A DNA stretch of 64,000 bases, taken from contig CALAJN010000010.1 of the NCBI GenBank assembly GCA_937922675.1, positions 186,001-250,000 on the forward strand, read 5' to 3'. This DNA is from an uncultured Granulosicoccaceae bacterium (lineage in GTDB: Bacteria > Pseudomonadota > Gammaproteobacteria > Granulosicoccales > Granulosicoccaceae). The notes beneath the pieces were generated by a model, which saw nothing but the letters and a program-made list of their open reading frames with translations, searched no databases and was not told the origin of the DNA. A program made the translations under genes and the position numbers. Numbering within the stretch: the first letter of the stretch is position 1; each line of letters begins with the position of its first letter. Of this stretch, positions 52,948 through 60,824 are shown one piece after another.

Positions 52948-53388
52948 CTACAACCCGTAGGGATTGCCCTGTTCCAAAGTGAAGGTTCGCTCAGGCTGCA
53001 GCACCCCATCGGCAAAATACAGATAGCTTTCATCAAGGGTGAGGAATACCCGATCGCGATCAAGACAGGCCTCTTGTGCCGACTCTGGAGAGGTCTCGCA
53101 CCAGACGCCGTTGTCGACACGCCAGCTACGCTCCACAATCGAGCCCTCGGCGATGATCTGGGTAGCGAGCCGGCCACTGTCTCCGATATAGGTGCGCGAC
53201 ACACCGTCTACCGTGCTCAAAGTGACGCCACCTGTGCGCACCAGACCAAGCAAACCGCCCACAATCTCCTCGCTGCCTGCTGGCACCTCCGCCGGTCCGG
53301 ATGCATCCTCGCCTCCGGATCCAGAGGAGCAGGCTGCAAACACGAGCAAGGCCAATACCAGCGAAACCGTGTTGAACATTACCTTCAT
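52948..53388 (-). CDS. Predicted lipoprotein, unknown function
   Basis: A 146-aa lipoprotein. The ATG at 53388 (MKVMFNTVSLVLALLVFAAC) gives a clean signal with lipobox FAAC; the frame extends further upstream to 53778 but that part reads like non-coding sequence. After a Ser/Gly/Glu-rich linker the protein forms short beta strands (GVTLSTVDGVSRTYIGDSG, GSIVERSWRVDNGVWCETSP) and contains two Cys residues (CETSPES and ACLDRDR) that may be disulfide-bonded. Ends FTLEQGNPYGL. No family recognised. Convergent with the MscS-like gene, 14 bases apart. Confidence 0.75.
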   Translation of the reverse strand: MKVMFNTVSLVLALLVFAACSSGSGGEDASGPAEVPAGSEEIVGGLLGLVRTGGVTLSTVDGVSRTYIGDSGRLATQIIAEGSIVERSWRVDNGVWCETSPESAQEACLDRDRVFLTLDESYLYFADGVLQPERTFTLEQGNPYGL

Positions 53389-53602
53389 ATGCGCTTTTTC
53401 TTTGCAGCAGCCAAACCTGTGCCCGCCGGTAAGTCTAGTTCCCGTACCGTAAACTGCCCACGCCACAGACTGCTTGTCACCTGCTGTTTGCAAACCAGTC
53501 GTTTGGGAAGGTGACGCCCATACAAGGCCGCTTGACGCGCGCGTCGCCTGCCTCTGTGAAATTTTACGTGTAGCCTGTCGCCTTACATCGCACCTGAAAA
53601 AG

Positions 53603-54052
53603 ATGATGTCTGCGCATTCAATTGCACTGGTAGCAGCCCAGATGGTGCTCATCGTGATGCTGGCAAGCCCATTGGCCACACTGGTTCCTGAAGGGCTTGC
53701 TGATCTTCCGGGTAGCGTGTGTCTTGCGGTTTGCGTGGCACTCGCGGCCTGGGCCTTTGTGTCGATGCGCGGCGGCAACTTTACAGTCTTGCCTGAGCCA
53801 CGAGGTAGCGCGCAATTGATAACGCGCGGGCCCTACGCGTATGTCAGGCATCCGATGTATACCGCAGTGCTGCTTCTCGGGTTGGGCGCAGCCTTGACAC
53901 GAAATACACTTGGCGACTGGATAACATGCGCACTACTAGTGCTGGTGATGCTGTTGAAGATTCAGCGTGAGGAGGGCCTGCTCACCGAACGCTACGCGGA
54001 GTACCCGGCCTATCGCACTCGCACAGCCGCCCTGGTTCCAGGCCTCTACTGA
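53603..54052 (+). CDS. Isoprenylcysteine methyltransferase-like membrane protein
   Basis: A 149-aa integral membrane protein of the ICMT/PEMT-like family, with about four hydrophobic segments. The family motif is clear near the middle: ITRGPYAYVRHPMYTAVLLL, followed by LLKIQREEGLLTERYAEYPAYR, where the RHP and E-x(n)-Y elements bind S-adenosylmethionine. ATG codons at 53603 and 53606 are both possible. In bacteria such proteins methylate unknown, often lipid or prenylated, substrates; function cannot be assigned. The stop overlaps the start of the next gene by one base (TGATG), suggesting the two are co-translated. Confidence 0.8.
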   Translation: MMSAHSIALVAAQMVLIVMLASPLATLVPEGLADLPGSVCLAVCVALAAWAFVSMRGGNFTVLPEPRGSAQLITRGPYAYVRHPMYTAVLLLGLGAALTRNTLGDWITCALLVLVMLLKIQREEGLLTERYAEYPAYRTRTAALVPGLY

Positions 54053-55254
54053 TGGATGATGCGTTACGCGACAAGCTACTTGAGCCACTACTTGCCCCGG
54101 TAACAACAACCGAGTTTCTCAACAGCGGCTGGGAGCAACAGGTCCTGCACATCGAGCGCAAGGACAATGCTCGCTACACAAGTCTGCTCTCGATAGAGGC
54201 GATCGAATCGGTGTTGTCCAGCCAGCGCTTGACGCTTGCCGACGCTCAACTGAGCGGTGGTCCGCAACCGATAGCCCCCACACAGTATCTTGACGACAAT
54301 GGTCATGTACTTGCCAGCAAGTTGCTGCAAGGTCACAAGGCCGGCGCTACCCTGGTGCTATCCCATATGGATAGACGCCTGAAAGCACTCGCTGATTTTT
54401 GTCGAGACGTGCAACGAGGACTTACCATGCGGTGCCAGACCAATGTCTATCTGTCACCTGCTGGGCAACAGGGTTTCAATCCACACTACGACAGCCACGA
54501 CGTGTTCATCCTTCAAGTCAACGGTCGCAAGACGTTTCACTTTTACTCAGGTGGCCCTGTACTACCCGCGCACCATCATCGCTTTGATGCCGAACAGCAC
54601 CCACCGGGGCAAAGGCAAAGCTCAATCGAATTGTCTGCTGGCGATGCGCTTTATATCCCGCGCGGCGTGATGCACGATGCAATAGCCCATCCGGACACGT
54701 CCTCTCTACACATCACCCTTGGGCTGTTTGCGCTAACAGCCGGTGAGTTGTTGCACGAGGTATTGCGTTTGGCCGAGTCTGAGGACGTCGGCTTGCGCGC
54801 CAGTCTGGAAGGTCGCTTTGACAACTGCGGCAACGCCTCTGGCAACAGAGAATCTCAGCGCCAGATACGTGCACAGATGCGCAGGCTCTTGGCTACAGCA
54901 GCCAGTGACGAGCGTATCGATCAGGCCCTGCGCAGGCTTCGCAACGAACTGGCAATGGATGCCCGCCCAGATTGCAATGGACGACTGAGGCAGCCAGGTG
55001 TCAGCTCACCCTCCCCATCGGTCGGAGTCTCTGTCTGCAGCGACCATTGGCTCGATATCGAGGACAGTGAGGCTTTTGTGGTGCTGCGCGCTCCCGGCAG
55101 TGTGTTGACCTTCGAAGGTGGCAATGCAATGGCGGTGCGGCGCCTCGCCACAAAAGAACACCTGACGGTTGCCGATCTCGGAGAGAGTGAAGACGCAGCA
55201 GTCGCTCTGGCCACACTGCTGCTCGATCATGGGTTGATCTTGCTGCACGGTTGA
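54052..55254 (+). CDS. JmjC/cupin-type 2-oxoglutarate oxygenase-like protein
   Basis: A 400-aa protein of the Cupin_4/JmjC ribosomal-oxygenase-like class. Iron ligands look intact: His145-x-Asp147 in NPHYDSHDVFILQVNGRKTF and His208 in DALYIPRGVMHDA; Lys160 in GRKTFHFY is placed to bind 2-oxoglutarate. N-terminal NSGWEQQVLHIER is the usual lead-in of the family. The C-terminal part contains a winged-helix-like region ending GNAMAVRRLATKEHLTVADL. Known relatives hydroxylate ribosomal proteins, for example E. coli RoxA; others are uncharacterised. It is coupled by a 1-base overlap to a methyltransferase-like gene. Confidence 0.85.
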   Translation: MDDALRDKLLEPLLAPVTTTEFLNSGWEQQVLHIERKDNARYTSLLSIEAIESVLSSQRLTLADAQLSGGPQPIAPTQYLDDNGHVLASKLLQGHKAGATLVLSHMDRRLKALADFCRDVQRGLTMRCQTNVYLSPAGQQGFNPHYDSHDVFILQVNGRKTFHFYSGGPVLPAHHHRFDAEQHPPGQRQSSIELSAGDALYIPRGVMHDAIAHPDTSSLHITLGLFALTAGELLHEVLRLAESEDVGLRASLEGRFDNCGNASGNRESQRQIRAQMRRLLATAASDERIDQALRRLRNELAMDARPDCNGRLRQPGVSSPSPSVGVSVCSDHWLDIEDSEAFVVLRAPGSVLTFEGGNAMAVRRLATKEHLTVADLGESEDAAVALATLLLDHGLILLHG

Positions 55255-55310
55255 CTCCGGCTCAGTTCCGGTAGTACTTTCGGTGCTCCACCTCGATTGG
55301 AGCGCAGGCC

Positions 55311-55610
55311 ATGAGCGAGAAGAGCCCCACAGACGACGTCATCGTGCAGGACGGCTCAGGGCGCCGGCGCTTCCTGCGCACGAGCTCGGCATTTGCGCTC
55401 GCCGGTGCTGCCACTGTCGCAAGCTCCGGCGTGCGCGCTGATGACTGCGACCGCAACTCCACCAGTGCCGAGGCAAAGCAAGCCACCGCCGGATCAGATA
55501 GCGACACCGGCGCCTCTGCCGATGCTGCAGGCTGTGGACGTAAACCATCCATCTCCCAGGCACCAGCGGCCGATCACACCCCGCTCAAGATCAAAAAAGT
55601 TCTAGGCTAG
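55311..55610 (+). CDS. Small Tat-signal protein, unknown function
   Basis: A 99-aa protein with a twin-arginine-type leader: a polar start, RRRFLRTSSAFALAGAATVA, then a cut near VRA. The mature part is about 55 residues, Ser/Ala/Asp-rich, with two Cys residues (DDCDR and AGCGR) and no recognisable domain, ending HTPLKIKKVLG. A Tat leader on such a short protein suggests that it is folded or holds a cofactor before export, or that it travels with a partner. It follows the oxygenase gene by 56 bases on the same strand. Confidence 0.62.
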   Translation: MSEKSPTDDVIVQDGSGRRRFLRTSSAFALAGAATVASSGVRADDCDRNSTSAEAKQATAGSDSDTGASADAAGCGRKPSISQAPAADHTPLKIKKVLG

Positions 55611-55630
55611 TCCACCAGACTGATACCCGA

Positions 55631-56530
55631 CTAGTCCAGACCCAGGGTAGCGAGCCGCGTACGCAGCTCTGCTATGTGCGCAGGGCTTGTCTCGCAACAG
55701 CCTCCGATGATCGAGGCCCCTTTGCGGCGCCAGGTAGCGGCAAAGCTTGCATAGGCGTCTGGTCCGAGATCTTCGCGACGCTTGAGACTTGCCACAGTCC
55801 CTCCGGGTTCCAGGGCCTCAACGGACTGAAACGCATTTGCGTAGACACCGGCAGGCAAGCCTGAGGCAACGGCATCATCCAATGCTGCTGTGCTCGCCTC
55901 AGGGCTACTGCAATTGACAAGGATCGCCTGCACCCCAAGTTGCATCAACTGCTCAACGGCATCAGCCATCAACTCACCACTGCGTAGTCTGCAGGGTGAA
56001 TCCGGTATCAACTCATCAGATACTGTCATGCCGACCCAGACCGGTAATCCCGATTCAAGCGCCGCCGTTGCAGCGAAGCGCGCTTCGCGAATGGATGCCA
56101 TGGTCTCGCACAGCATCAGATCCGCATTGTCAGCCTGAGCTTCAACGATTCTTCGATAGCTCGCTATCGCCTGCGACTCCTCAGGCACCGTGTCGGCGCG
56201 ATAACTCGCCACCAGCGGCGGCAGGCAAGCTGCAATCCTCACCCCAACGCGTTCACTGCGGTCGCGTGCTTCAGCGGCACACTGGAAGGCCGCGTGTTGC
56301 AAAGAGTCAAATTGTTCTGGCAATCCATCGCGCGCCAGACGCTCTGGTGAGGCGGAGTAGCTTGCCAAGGTGATGACATCTGCACCGGCATCGATATAGT
56401 CGCCGTGTAGCTGGGTCACGATGTGCGGCTCATGCAAGAGTACCTCGGAGGACCACTGTGGAGTGATGGGGCGGGAGCTGCGACTGACAAGCTCCTGGCC
56501 GATACCGCCGTCAAGAATGACTGTCTTCAA
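55631..56530 (-). CDS. Homocysteine S-methyltransferase-family protein
   Basis: A 299-aa TIM-barrel protein of the zinc-dependent homocysteine/selenocysteine methyltransferase family, which moves a methyl group (for example from S-methylmethionine or betaine) onto homocysteine. Starts ILDGGIGQELVSRSSRP; contains the zinc ligands Cys207 in ILVNCSSPE and the Cys278-Cys279 pair in IIGGCCETSPAHI. Length is normal for MmuM-like enzymes. The methyl donor and acceptor cannot be decided by reading. Single gene, convergent with the Tat-signal gene. Confidence 0.88.
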   Translation of the reverse strand: MKTVILDGGIGQELVSRSSRPITPQWSSEVLLHEPHIVTQLHGDYIDAGADVITLASYSASPERLARDGLPEQFDSLQHAAFQCAAEARDRSERVGVRIAACLPPLVASYRADTVPEESQAIASYRRIVEAQADNADLMLCETMASIREARFAATAALESGLPVWVGMTVSDELIPDSPCRLRSGELMADAVEQLMQLGVQAILVNCSSPEASTAALDDAVASGLPAGVYANAFQSVEALEPGGTVASLKRREDLGPDAYASFAATWRRKGASIIGGCCETSPAHIAELRTRLATLGLD

Positions 56531-56750
56531 GTAATCGTATTCCGAGTGAGATAGCCTGGCTCAGGGCCGGCTTACTGCTGGCTGCTGCGTGTGCCCTGCA
56601 GCCCGAAGAGTTTAAACCGGTGCAGATTGCTCTGGAGACAGATTTCGCTGACCAGTTTATGTGTCAGCGATTTTATCATTCGGACTGCGACGCAATCGAC
56701 TCGCCCGGATACTCGACACGCGCTAGTGGAGTCGGAGCCAGATACGTGAA

Positions 56751-57782
56751 TTACAGCCCTGTATGTTCCGCCTCATGGCAGGCCACGCGACTCCACTGCA
56801 CGTCTCGCACCAGCGGGATCTCGCTCTGACACCGAGCATTGGCCAAGGGGCAGCGTGGATGATAGTGGCATCCGGCTGGCGGATTGATCGGATCAGGAAT
56901 CTCGCCACCATCGATCACATGCTCGCGCCCGAAGCCATCCAGTCGTGGTGCGGCCTCCAGCAACATGCGCGTGTAGGGATGGCGAGGTGAAGCAAACAAG
57001 GCCTCTCGGCTTGCGGTCTCAACCAGACGCCCGAGGTACAACACCCCGACCTCGTCAGCCATGTACTGGACGACGGAGAGGTCGTGGGTGATAAACAGAT
57101 AGGTCAAGCCAAGCTCGGCCTGCAAGTCGCGCATCAGGTTCAGTACCTGAGCCTGCACCGATACATCCAGCGCCGAGGTGGGCTCGTCACACACGATGAA
57201 CTCGGGATTGGAGGCTAGCGCTCTTGCTATGCCTATACGTTGTTTCTGACCACCAGAGAATTGATGCGGAAACTTGGTAGCGTCTGCCGCTGACAGACCC
57301 ACCTGAGCAAGAAGCTCGACAACACGATCCGCCCGCTCTCCCGAATTAGCGGCAAGACCAAACGCTTCGATGGGTTCACTGATGATGTCGCCTACTCGCC
57401 ACCGAGGATTAAGACTGGCGTGCGGATCCTGAAAGATCATCTGAACGCGTCTTCGCACATTGGCATTGGCTGCAGCATCCGCGCGGGACAAATCGCTACC
57501 GTCTATCAACACCTGACCCGCACTGGGCGCCAACAGGCCGAGTACCATTTTGGCTATCGTGCTCTTGCCCGACCCCGACTCACCAACCAGGGCATACGTT
57601 GACCCCCGGGCAATGTCAAAACTGACATCATCGACGGCTGTCAGGATGCGCCTTGGCTCGCGCTGCAGCACACGATTGAGCCAAGGGCTTGATACATCAA
57701 AGCGACGTGTAAGCGCACGCACCTCAACGAGCGCCTGACCTGCCTCGGTGCTGCTTGCAAACTCACTGACAACCGCGCTCAT
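56751..57782 (-). CDS. Peptide-type ABC transporter ATP-binding protein (DppF-like)
   Basis: One of two ATPases of an oligopeptide/dipeptide-type importer (343 aa). Walker A GESGSGKSTIAKMVLGLL near residue 70, Q-loop MIFQDPHASLNPRWRVGDII, signature FSGGQKQRIGIARALASNPE, Walker B FIVCDEPTSALDVSVQAQVL, H-loop ITHDLSVVQYMADEVGVLYL, and the C-terminal oligopeptide-family zinc-binding-like CHYHPRCPLANARC. Last gene of the operon; overlaps the upstream ATPase gene by 4 bases. Confidence 0.93.
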   Translation of the reverse strand: MSAVVSEFASSTEAGQALVEVRALTRRFDVSSPWLNRVLQREPRRILTAVDDVSFDIARGSTYALVGESGSGKSTIAKMVLGLLAPSAGQVLIDGSDLSRADAAANANVRRRVQMIFQDPHASLNPRWRVGDIISEPIEAFGLAANSGERADRVVELLAQVGLSAADATKFPHQFSGGQKQRIGIARALASNPEFIVCDEPTSALDVSVQAQVLNLMRDLQAELGLTYLFITHDLSVVQYMADEVGVLYLGRLVETASREALFASPRHPYTRMLLEAAPRLDGFGREHVIDGGEIPDPINPPAGCHYHPRCPLANARCQSEIPLVRDVQWSRVACHEAEHTGL

Positions 57783-58789
57783 GTTTCAGGTACCTCACTG
57801 TGCAGCCAGCACCCAACATCACTTGAACGTACAGGCACAGACGGCGGGCGGCGCTGGCTACAGATGGCCATGGTGTGCTCACATCGTGGATGAAAGGCAC
57901 ACCCTGTGGGTACCGACAATAGCCCCGGCATTGACCCTGGGATCTGTTGTAGTCGTCGCTGATGCTTGTCACCCGGTATCGGGTTAGGCGTTGACGCCAT
58001 AAGCCCTCGGGTATAGGGGTGCGCGGCATCCGTCAAAACCGCAGGTGTTGGCCCGACCTCAGCGACACGCCCGGCATACAACACGGCCACGCGATCGGTG
58101 GTCTCGGCAATGACGCCCATGTCATGGGTAATCAGCATGACACCCGTGCCCCGCTCGCGACACAAGTTCTTGAGCAGACCAAGCACTTGCGCCTGTACCG
58201 AGACATCCAGCGCTGTTGTGGGTTCATCAGCAATCACCAGGTCTGGCTCTCCGATCAGGGCCAAAGCGATGACCACGCGCTGTCGCATGCCACCCGAAAA
58301 CTCATGCGGGTAGGCGTCAAGACGCTCGGCAGCGCCAGGGATGCCCACATCAATCAGGGCCTGCAGTGCACGCTCACGCGCATTCGACCGTGACACACCA
58401 AGATGCAGGCGAGCCGTCTCGGCAAGCTGATCACCGATGCGTTGCAAGGGATCCAGACTAGTTGAAGGATCCTGAAAGACGGTGCCAATCTGACCGCCGC
58501 GCACACGACGCAGAGAGTCGCTATCCAGCGTATCGATACGACGTCCCGCCAAGTGCACGCTACCACCGGCGATACGCGCCGGTCGTTCCAACAGTCGAAT
58601 GATGGCAGCGCCTGTTATGGATTTTCCAGCGCCGGATTCGCCGACAACGCCTAGTATTTCACCCGCTTGAATCTCGAAGCTGACTCCGTCCACCGGGCGC
58701 AGCACACCACGACGGGTCGGGATCTCGACAATCAGGTCACGCACTGAAAGCAAAGATTGAGCAGGCGTGGCGCCGGTGTGCGCGGTCAT
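57779..58789 (-). CDS. Peptide-type ABC transporter ATP-binding protein (DppD-like)
   Basis: Second ATPase of the importer (336 aa). Walker A GESGAGKSITGAAIIRLLE, Q-loop GTVFQDPSTSLDPLQRIGDQ, signature FSGGMRQRVVIALALIGEPD, Walker B LVIADEPTTALDVSVQAQVL, H-loop ITHDMGVIAETTDRVAVLYA, then the family tail GCAFHPRCEHTMAIC, a Cys-rich metal-binding-like end. It pairs with the DppF-like protein. 4-base overlaps on both sides indicate tight co-translation. Confidence 0.93.
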   Translation of the reverse strand: MTAHTGATPAQSLLSVRDLIVEIPTRRGVLRPVDGVSFEIQAGEILGVVGESGAGKSITGAAIIRLLERPARIAGGSVHLAGRRIDTLDSDSLRRVRGGQIGTVFQDPSTSLDPLQRIGDQLAETARLHLGVSRSNARERALQALIDVGIPGAAERLDAYPHEFSGGMRQRVVIALALIGEPDLVIADEPTTALDVSVQAQVLGLLKNLCRERGTGVMLITHDMGVIAETTDRVAVLYAGRVAEVGPTPAVLTDAAHPYTRGLMASTPNPIPGDKHQRRLQQIPGSMPGLLSVPTGCAFHPRCEHTMAICSQRRPPSVPVRSSDVGCWLHSEVPET

Positions 58790-59787
58790 TGCAGCTTTGG
58801 ATTCAAGGCATCACGCAGCCAGTCACCCAGCAGGTTTACCGACAAGGCCAATGCCAGCAGGGTGAGCGATGGGAATAGCAAAATCCACCACTCGCCAGAA
58901 AACAGGTAGTCCTGACCGATACTGATCAGGGTCCCGAGCGAGGGAGAGGTAGGCGGAGCGCCGACACCCAGAAACGACAAGGTTGCCTCGGTGATGATAG
59001 CGAGCGCAAGGTAGATGGTGGCTATGACAGAGACAGGACCCAGCACATTCGGCAAGATGTGCTTGCGTAGAATGTGATGTGGTTTTCGGCCGAGCAAACG
59101 GGCAGCTTGCACATAGTCCTTCTTGACTTCGACCATCGCAGAGCCACGCACCGTGCGAGCAAACTGGACCCATTCAGACAAGCCTATCGACAAGATAAGC
59201 ACCCAGATCGCCATCTGATCGCGCAGCTCCGGCGGCGTCAAACCTCTTGCGATGCCAAAGATCAGCAAGGCCACCATGATCGACGGAAAGGTCAACTGAA
59301 TATCCGCGATACGCATGATCAAGGCGTCCACCCAGCCTCCGGTATAACCTGCAATCAAACCCAGCGTGACACCGACAACCGCAGCGAAGGCAACAGCAGC
59401 AATACCGATGAACAGCGACAGCCGCATGCCGTACAAAATGGTGGAGAACACATCGCGCCCCTGATCATCGGTCCCTAACCAGTACATCGCCCCCGAACCC
59501 ATACCGGTGCTCATCGGCGGAGTAAATCCGTCCATCAAATTCAGGCTGGCAGGATCAAACGGGGTGTACGGAGAAATCCAGGGAGCAAACACAGCGGCCA
59601 GCAGCAGACTTGTAAAGACCAGCGCCGCAACGATCGTTACCGGCGAGTGCCGGAAGGACCAAACGATGTCGCTTGACCATATGCTCCCGAGTCGAGCTGC
59701 AATGCCGGGTGTCAGCTCCACGGTGTCCATACTCGTGCCCGCGACCCCGTCAGCGACGTCGGTAGCCTTTGTTGCGATTTTGCTCAT
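58786..59787 (-). CDS. Peptide-type ABC transporter permease (DppC-like)
   Basis: Inner-membrane permease (333 aa), DppC type. After a polar N-terminus the OppC-type N-terminal segment (FRHSPVTIVAALVFTSLLLA) precedes FAPWISPYTPFDP; the transport domain has five or so hydrophobic segments and an EAA loop (VQAARLLGRKPHHILRKHIL followed by PNVLGP), ending LLGDWLRDALNPKLQ, the standard DppC/OppC terminus. Works with the DppB-like protein. 4-base overlap with the next gene. Confidence 0.93.
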   Translation of the reverse strand: MSKIATKATDVADGVAGTSMDTVELTPGIAARLGSIWSSDIVWSFRHSPVTIVAALVFTSLLLAAVFAPWISPYTPFDPASLNLMDGFTPPMSTGMGSGAMYWLGTDDQGRDVFSTILYGMRLSLFIGIAAVAFAAVVGVTLGLIAGYTGGWVDALIMRIADIQLTFPSIMVALLIFGIARGLTPPELRDQMAIWVLILSIGLSEWVQFARTVRGSAMVEVKKDYVQAARLLGRKPHHILRKHILPNVLGPVSVIATIYLALAIITEATLSFLGVGAPPTSPSLGTLISIGQDYLFSGEWWILLFPSLTLLALALSVNLLGDWLRDALNPKLQ

Positions 59788-60749
59788 GTCACGCGCAAGC
59801 GCGGGTCTACCACCGCGTACAGTAGATCAACGATCAAGTTGATGGTCACAAACAACACGCCGACCAGCAACAGATAGGCCGCCATGACCGGAATGTCCAC
59901 AAACTGGATCGAGTTGATGAACAACAAACCCACACCTGGCCACTGAAAAACAGTCTCTGTGACGATGGCAAAAGCGGCAATCTGGCCCACTTGCATACCG
60001 ATGATGGTGATCACGGGTACCAGCGTGTTCTTGAGAGCATGGCCAAAATTCACCGCCCGATCTGACAAACCACGAGCGCGCGCAAACCGAATGTAGTCAG
60101 TGCGCAAGACCTCAAGCATTTCAGAGCGCACCAGACGCATCACCAATGTCATCTGATACAGCCCCAAGGTAATCGCTGGAAGGATCATCGATTTCAACCC
60201 GGAAGCTGTGACCAGACCTGACTCCCAGCCAAACAAGTTGGCGGTTTCACCCCGCCCGAAAGACGGCAACCATCCGAGCTCAACCGCAAACACCCAGATC
60301 AGCAGCACGCCAATCAGGAAGGTCGGCAAGGACACACCGATCAGCGACGTTGACATCACGATATTTGCGAGGACGCCATCGCGCCTGATGGCGGTGAATA
60401 CACCAAGCACAATACCGAAGAACACGGCGAGCACGGCGCTCACAAAAGCAAGCTCAAGCGTCGCTGGAAGTCGCTGCACGATCATCTCGGCTACCGGCAC
60501 CCCGTTTCTGTAAGACACGCCGAAATCGCCCTGCACGGCCTTGCCCAGGAACTTGACGTACTGCACGGGTACAGGATCGTTCAGGCCAAGTCTCTCGGCC
60601 AGTGCCGCTCGATCCAGGCGCGTGGCTTCCTGACCAAGCATGTTCTCGATCGGATTGCCCATGAATCGAAACATCGCAAAGGCGATGAAACCGACCACGG
60701 CCAGTACCACCGAACCTTGCAGGACCCGCCGAATGATGTAGGCAATCAT
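59784..60749 (-). CDS. Peptide-type ABC transporter permease (DppB-like)
   Basis: Inner-membrane permease (321 aa), DppB type: MIAYIIRRVLQGSVVLAVVG start with the RR motif, an N-terminal region with LNDPVPVQYVKFLGKAVQGD FG, five to six membrane segments, and the EAA loop FARARGLSDRAVNFGHALKN TLVP, ending LIVDLLYAVVDPRLRV. Separated from the binding-protein gene by 75 bases that contain two hairpins. Confidence 0.93.
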   Translation of the reverse strand: MIAYIIRRVLQGSVVLAVVGFIAFAMFRFMGNPIENMLGQEATRLDRAALAERLGLNDPVPVQYVKFLGKAVQGDFGVSYRNGVPVAEMIVQRLPATLELAFVSAVLAVFFGIVLGVFTAIRRDGVLANIVMSTSLIGVSLPTFLIGVLLIWVFAVELGWLPSFGRGETANLFGWESGLVTASGLKSMILPAITLGLYQMTLVMRLVRSEMLEVLRTDYIRFARARGLSDRAVNFGHALKNTLVPVITIIGMQVGQIAAFAIVTETVFQWPGVGLLFINSIQFVDIPVMAAYLLLVGVLFVTINLIVDLLYAVVDPRLRVT

Positions 60750-60767
60750 GGATAGCGAAGGCCAATG

Positions 60768-60818
60768 CAGGCGCGAACCTGTCGGTACGCGCCTGGCACT
60801 TGAGCCTGGACTTGGCTC
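60768..60818 (-). other. Tandem stem-loops between the binding-protein and permease genes
   Basis: Two hairpins in the 75-base gap. The first has perfect eight-base arms (60768-60775 and 60788-60795) around a 12-base loop; the second has five-base GAGCC/GGCTC arms (60802-60806 and 60814-60818). Neither is followed by a T-run on the minus strand. Such structures after a solute-binding-protein gene commonly protect its mRNA from 3' decay or limit read-through, giving more binding protein than permease. Confidence 0.6.
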
Positions 60819-60824
60819 CTGCGT

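Noticed and set aside
56546-56829. Rightward frame reading like a lipoprotein (hydrophobic stretch GLLLAAACALQ, several Cys)
   Set aside because: No usable start codon precedes the hydrophobic part, an in-frame stop lies just upstream, and the end runs into the DppF-like gene on the other strand. Possibly a broken gene, but the evidence is too thin.
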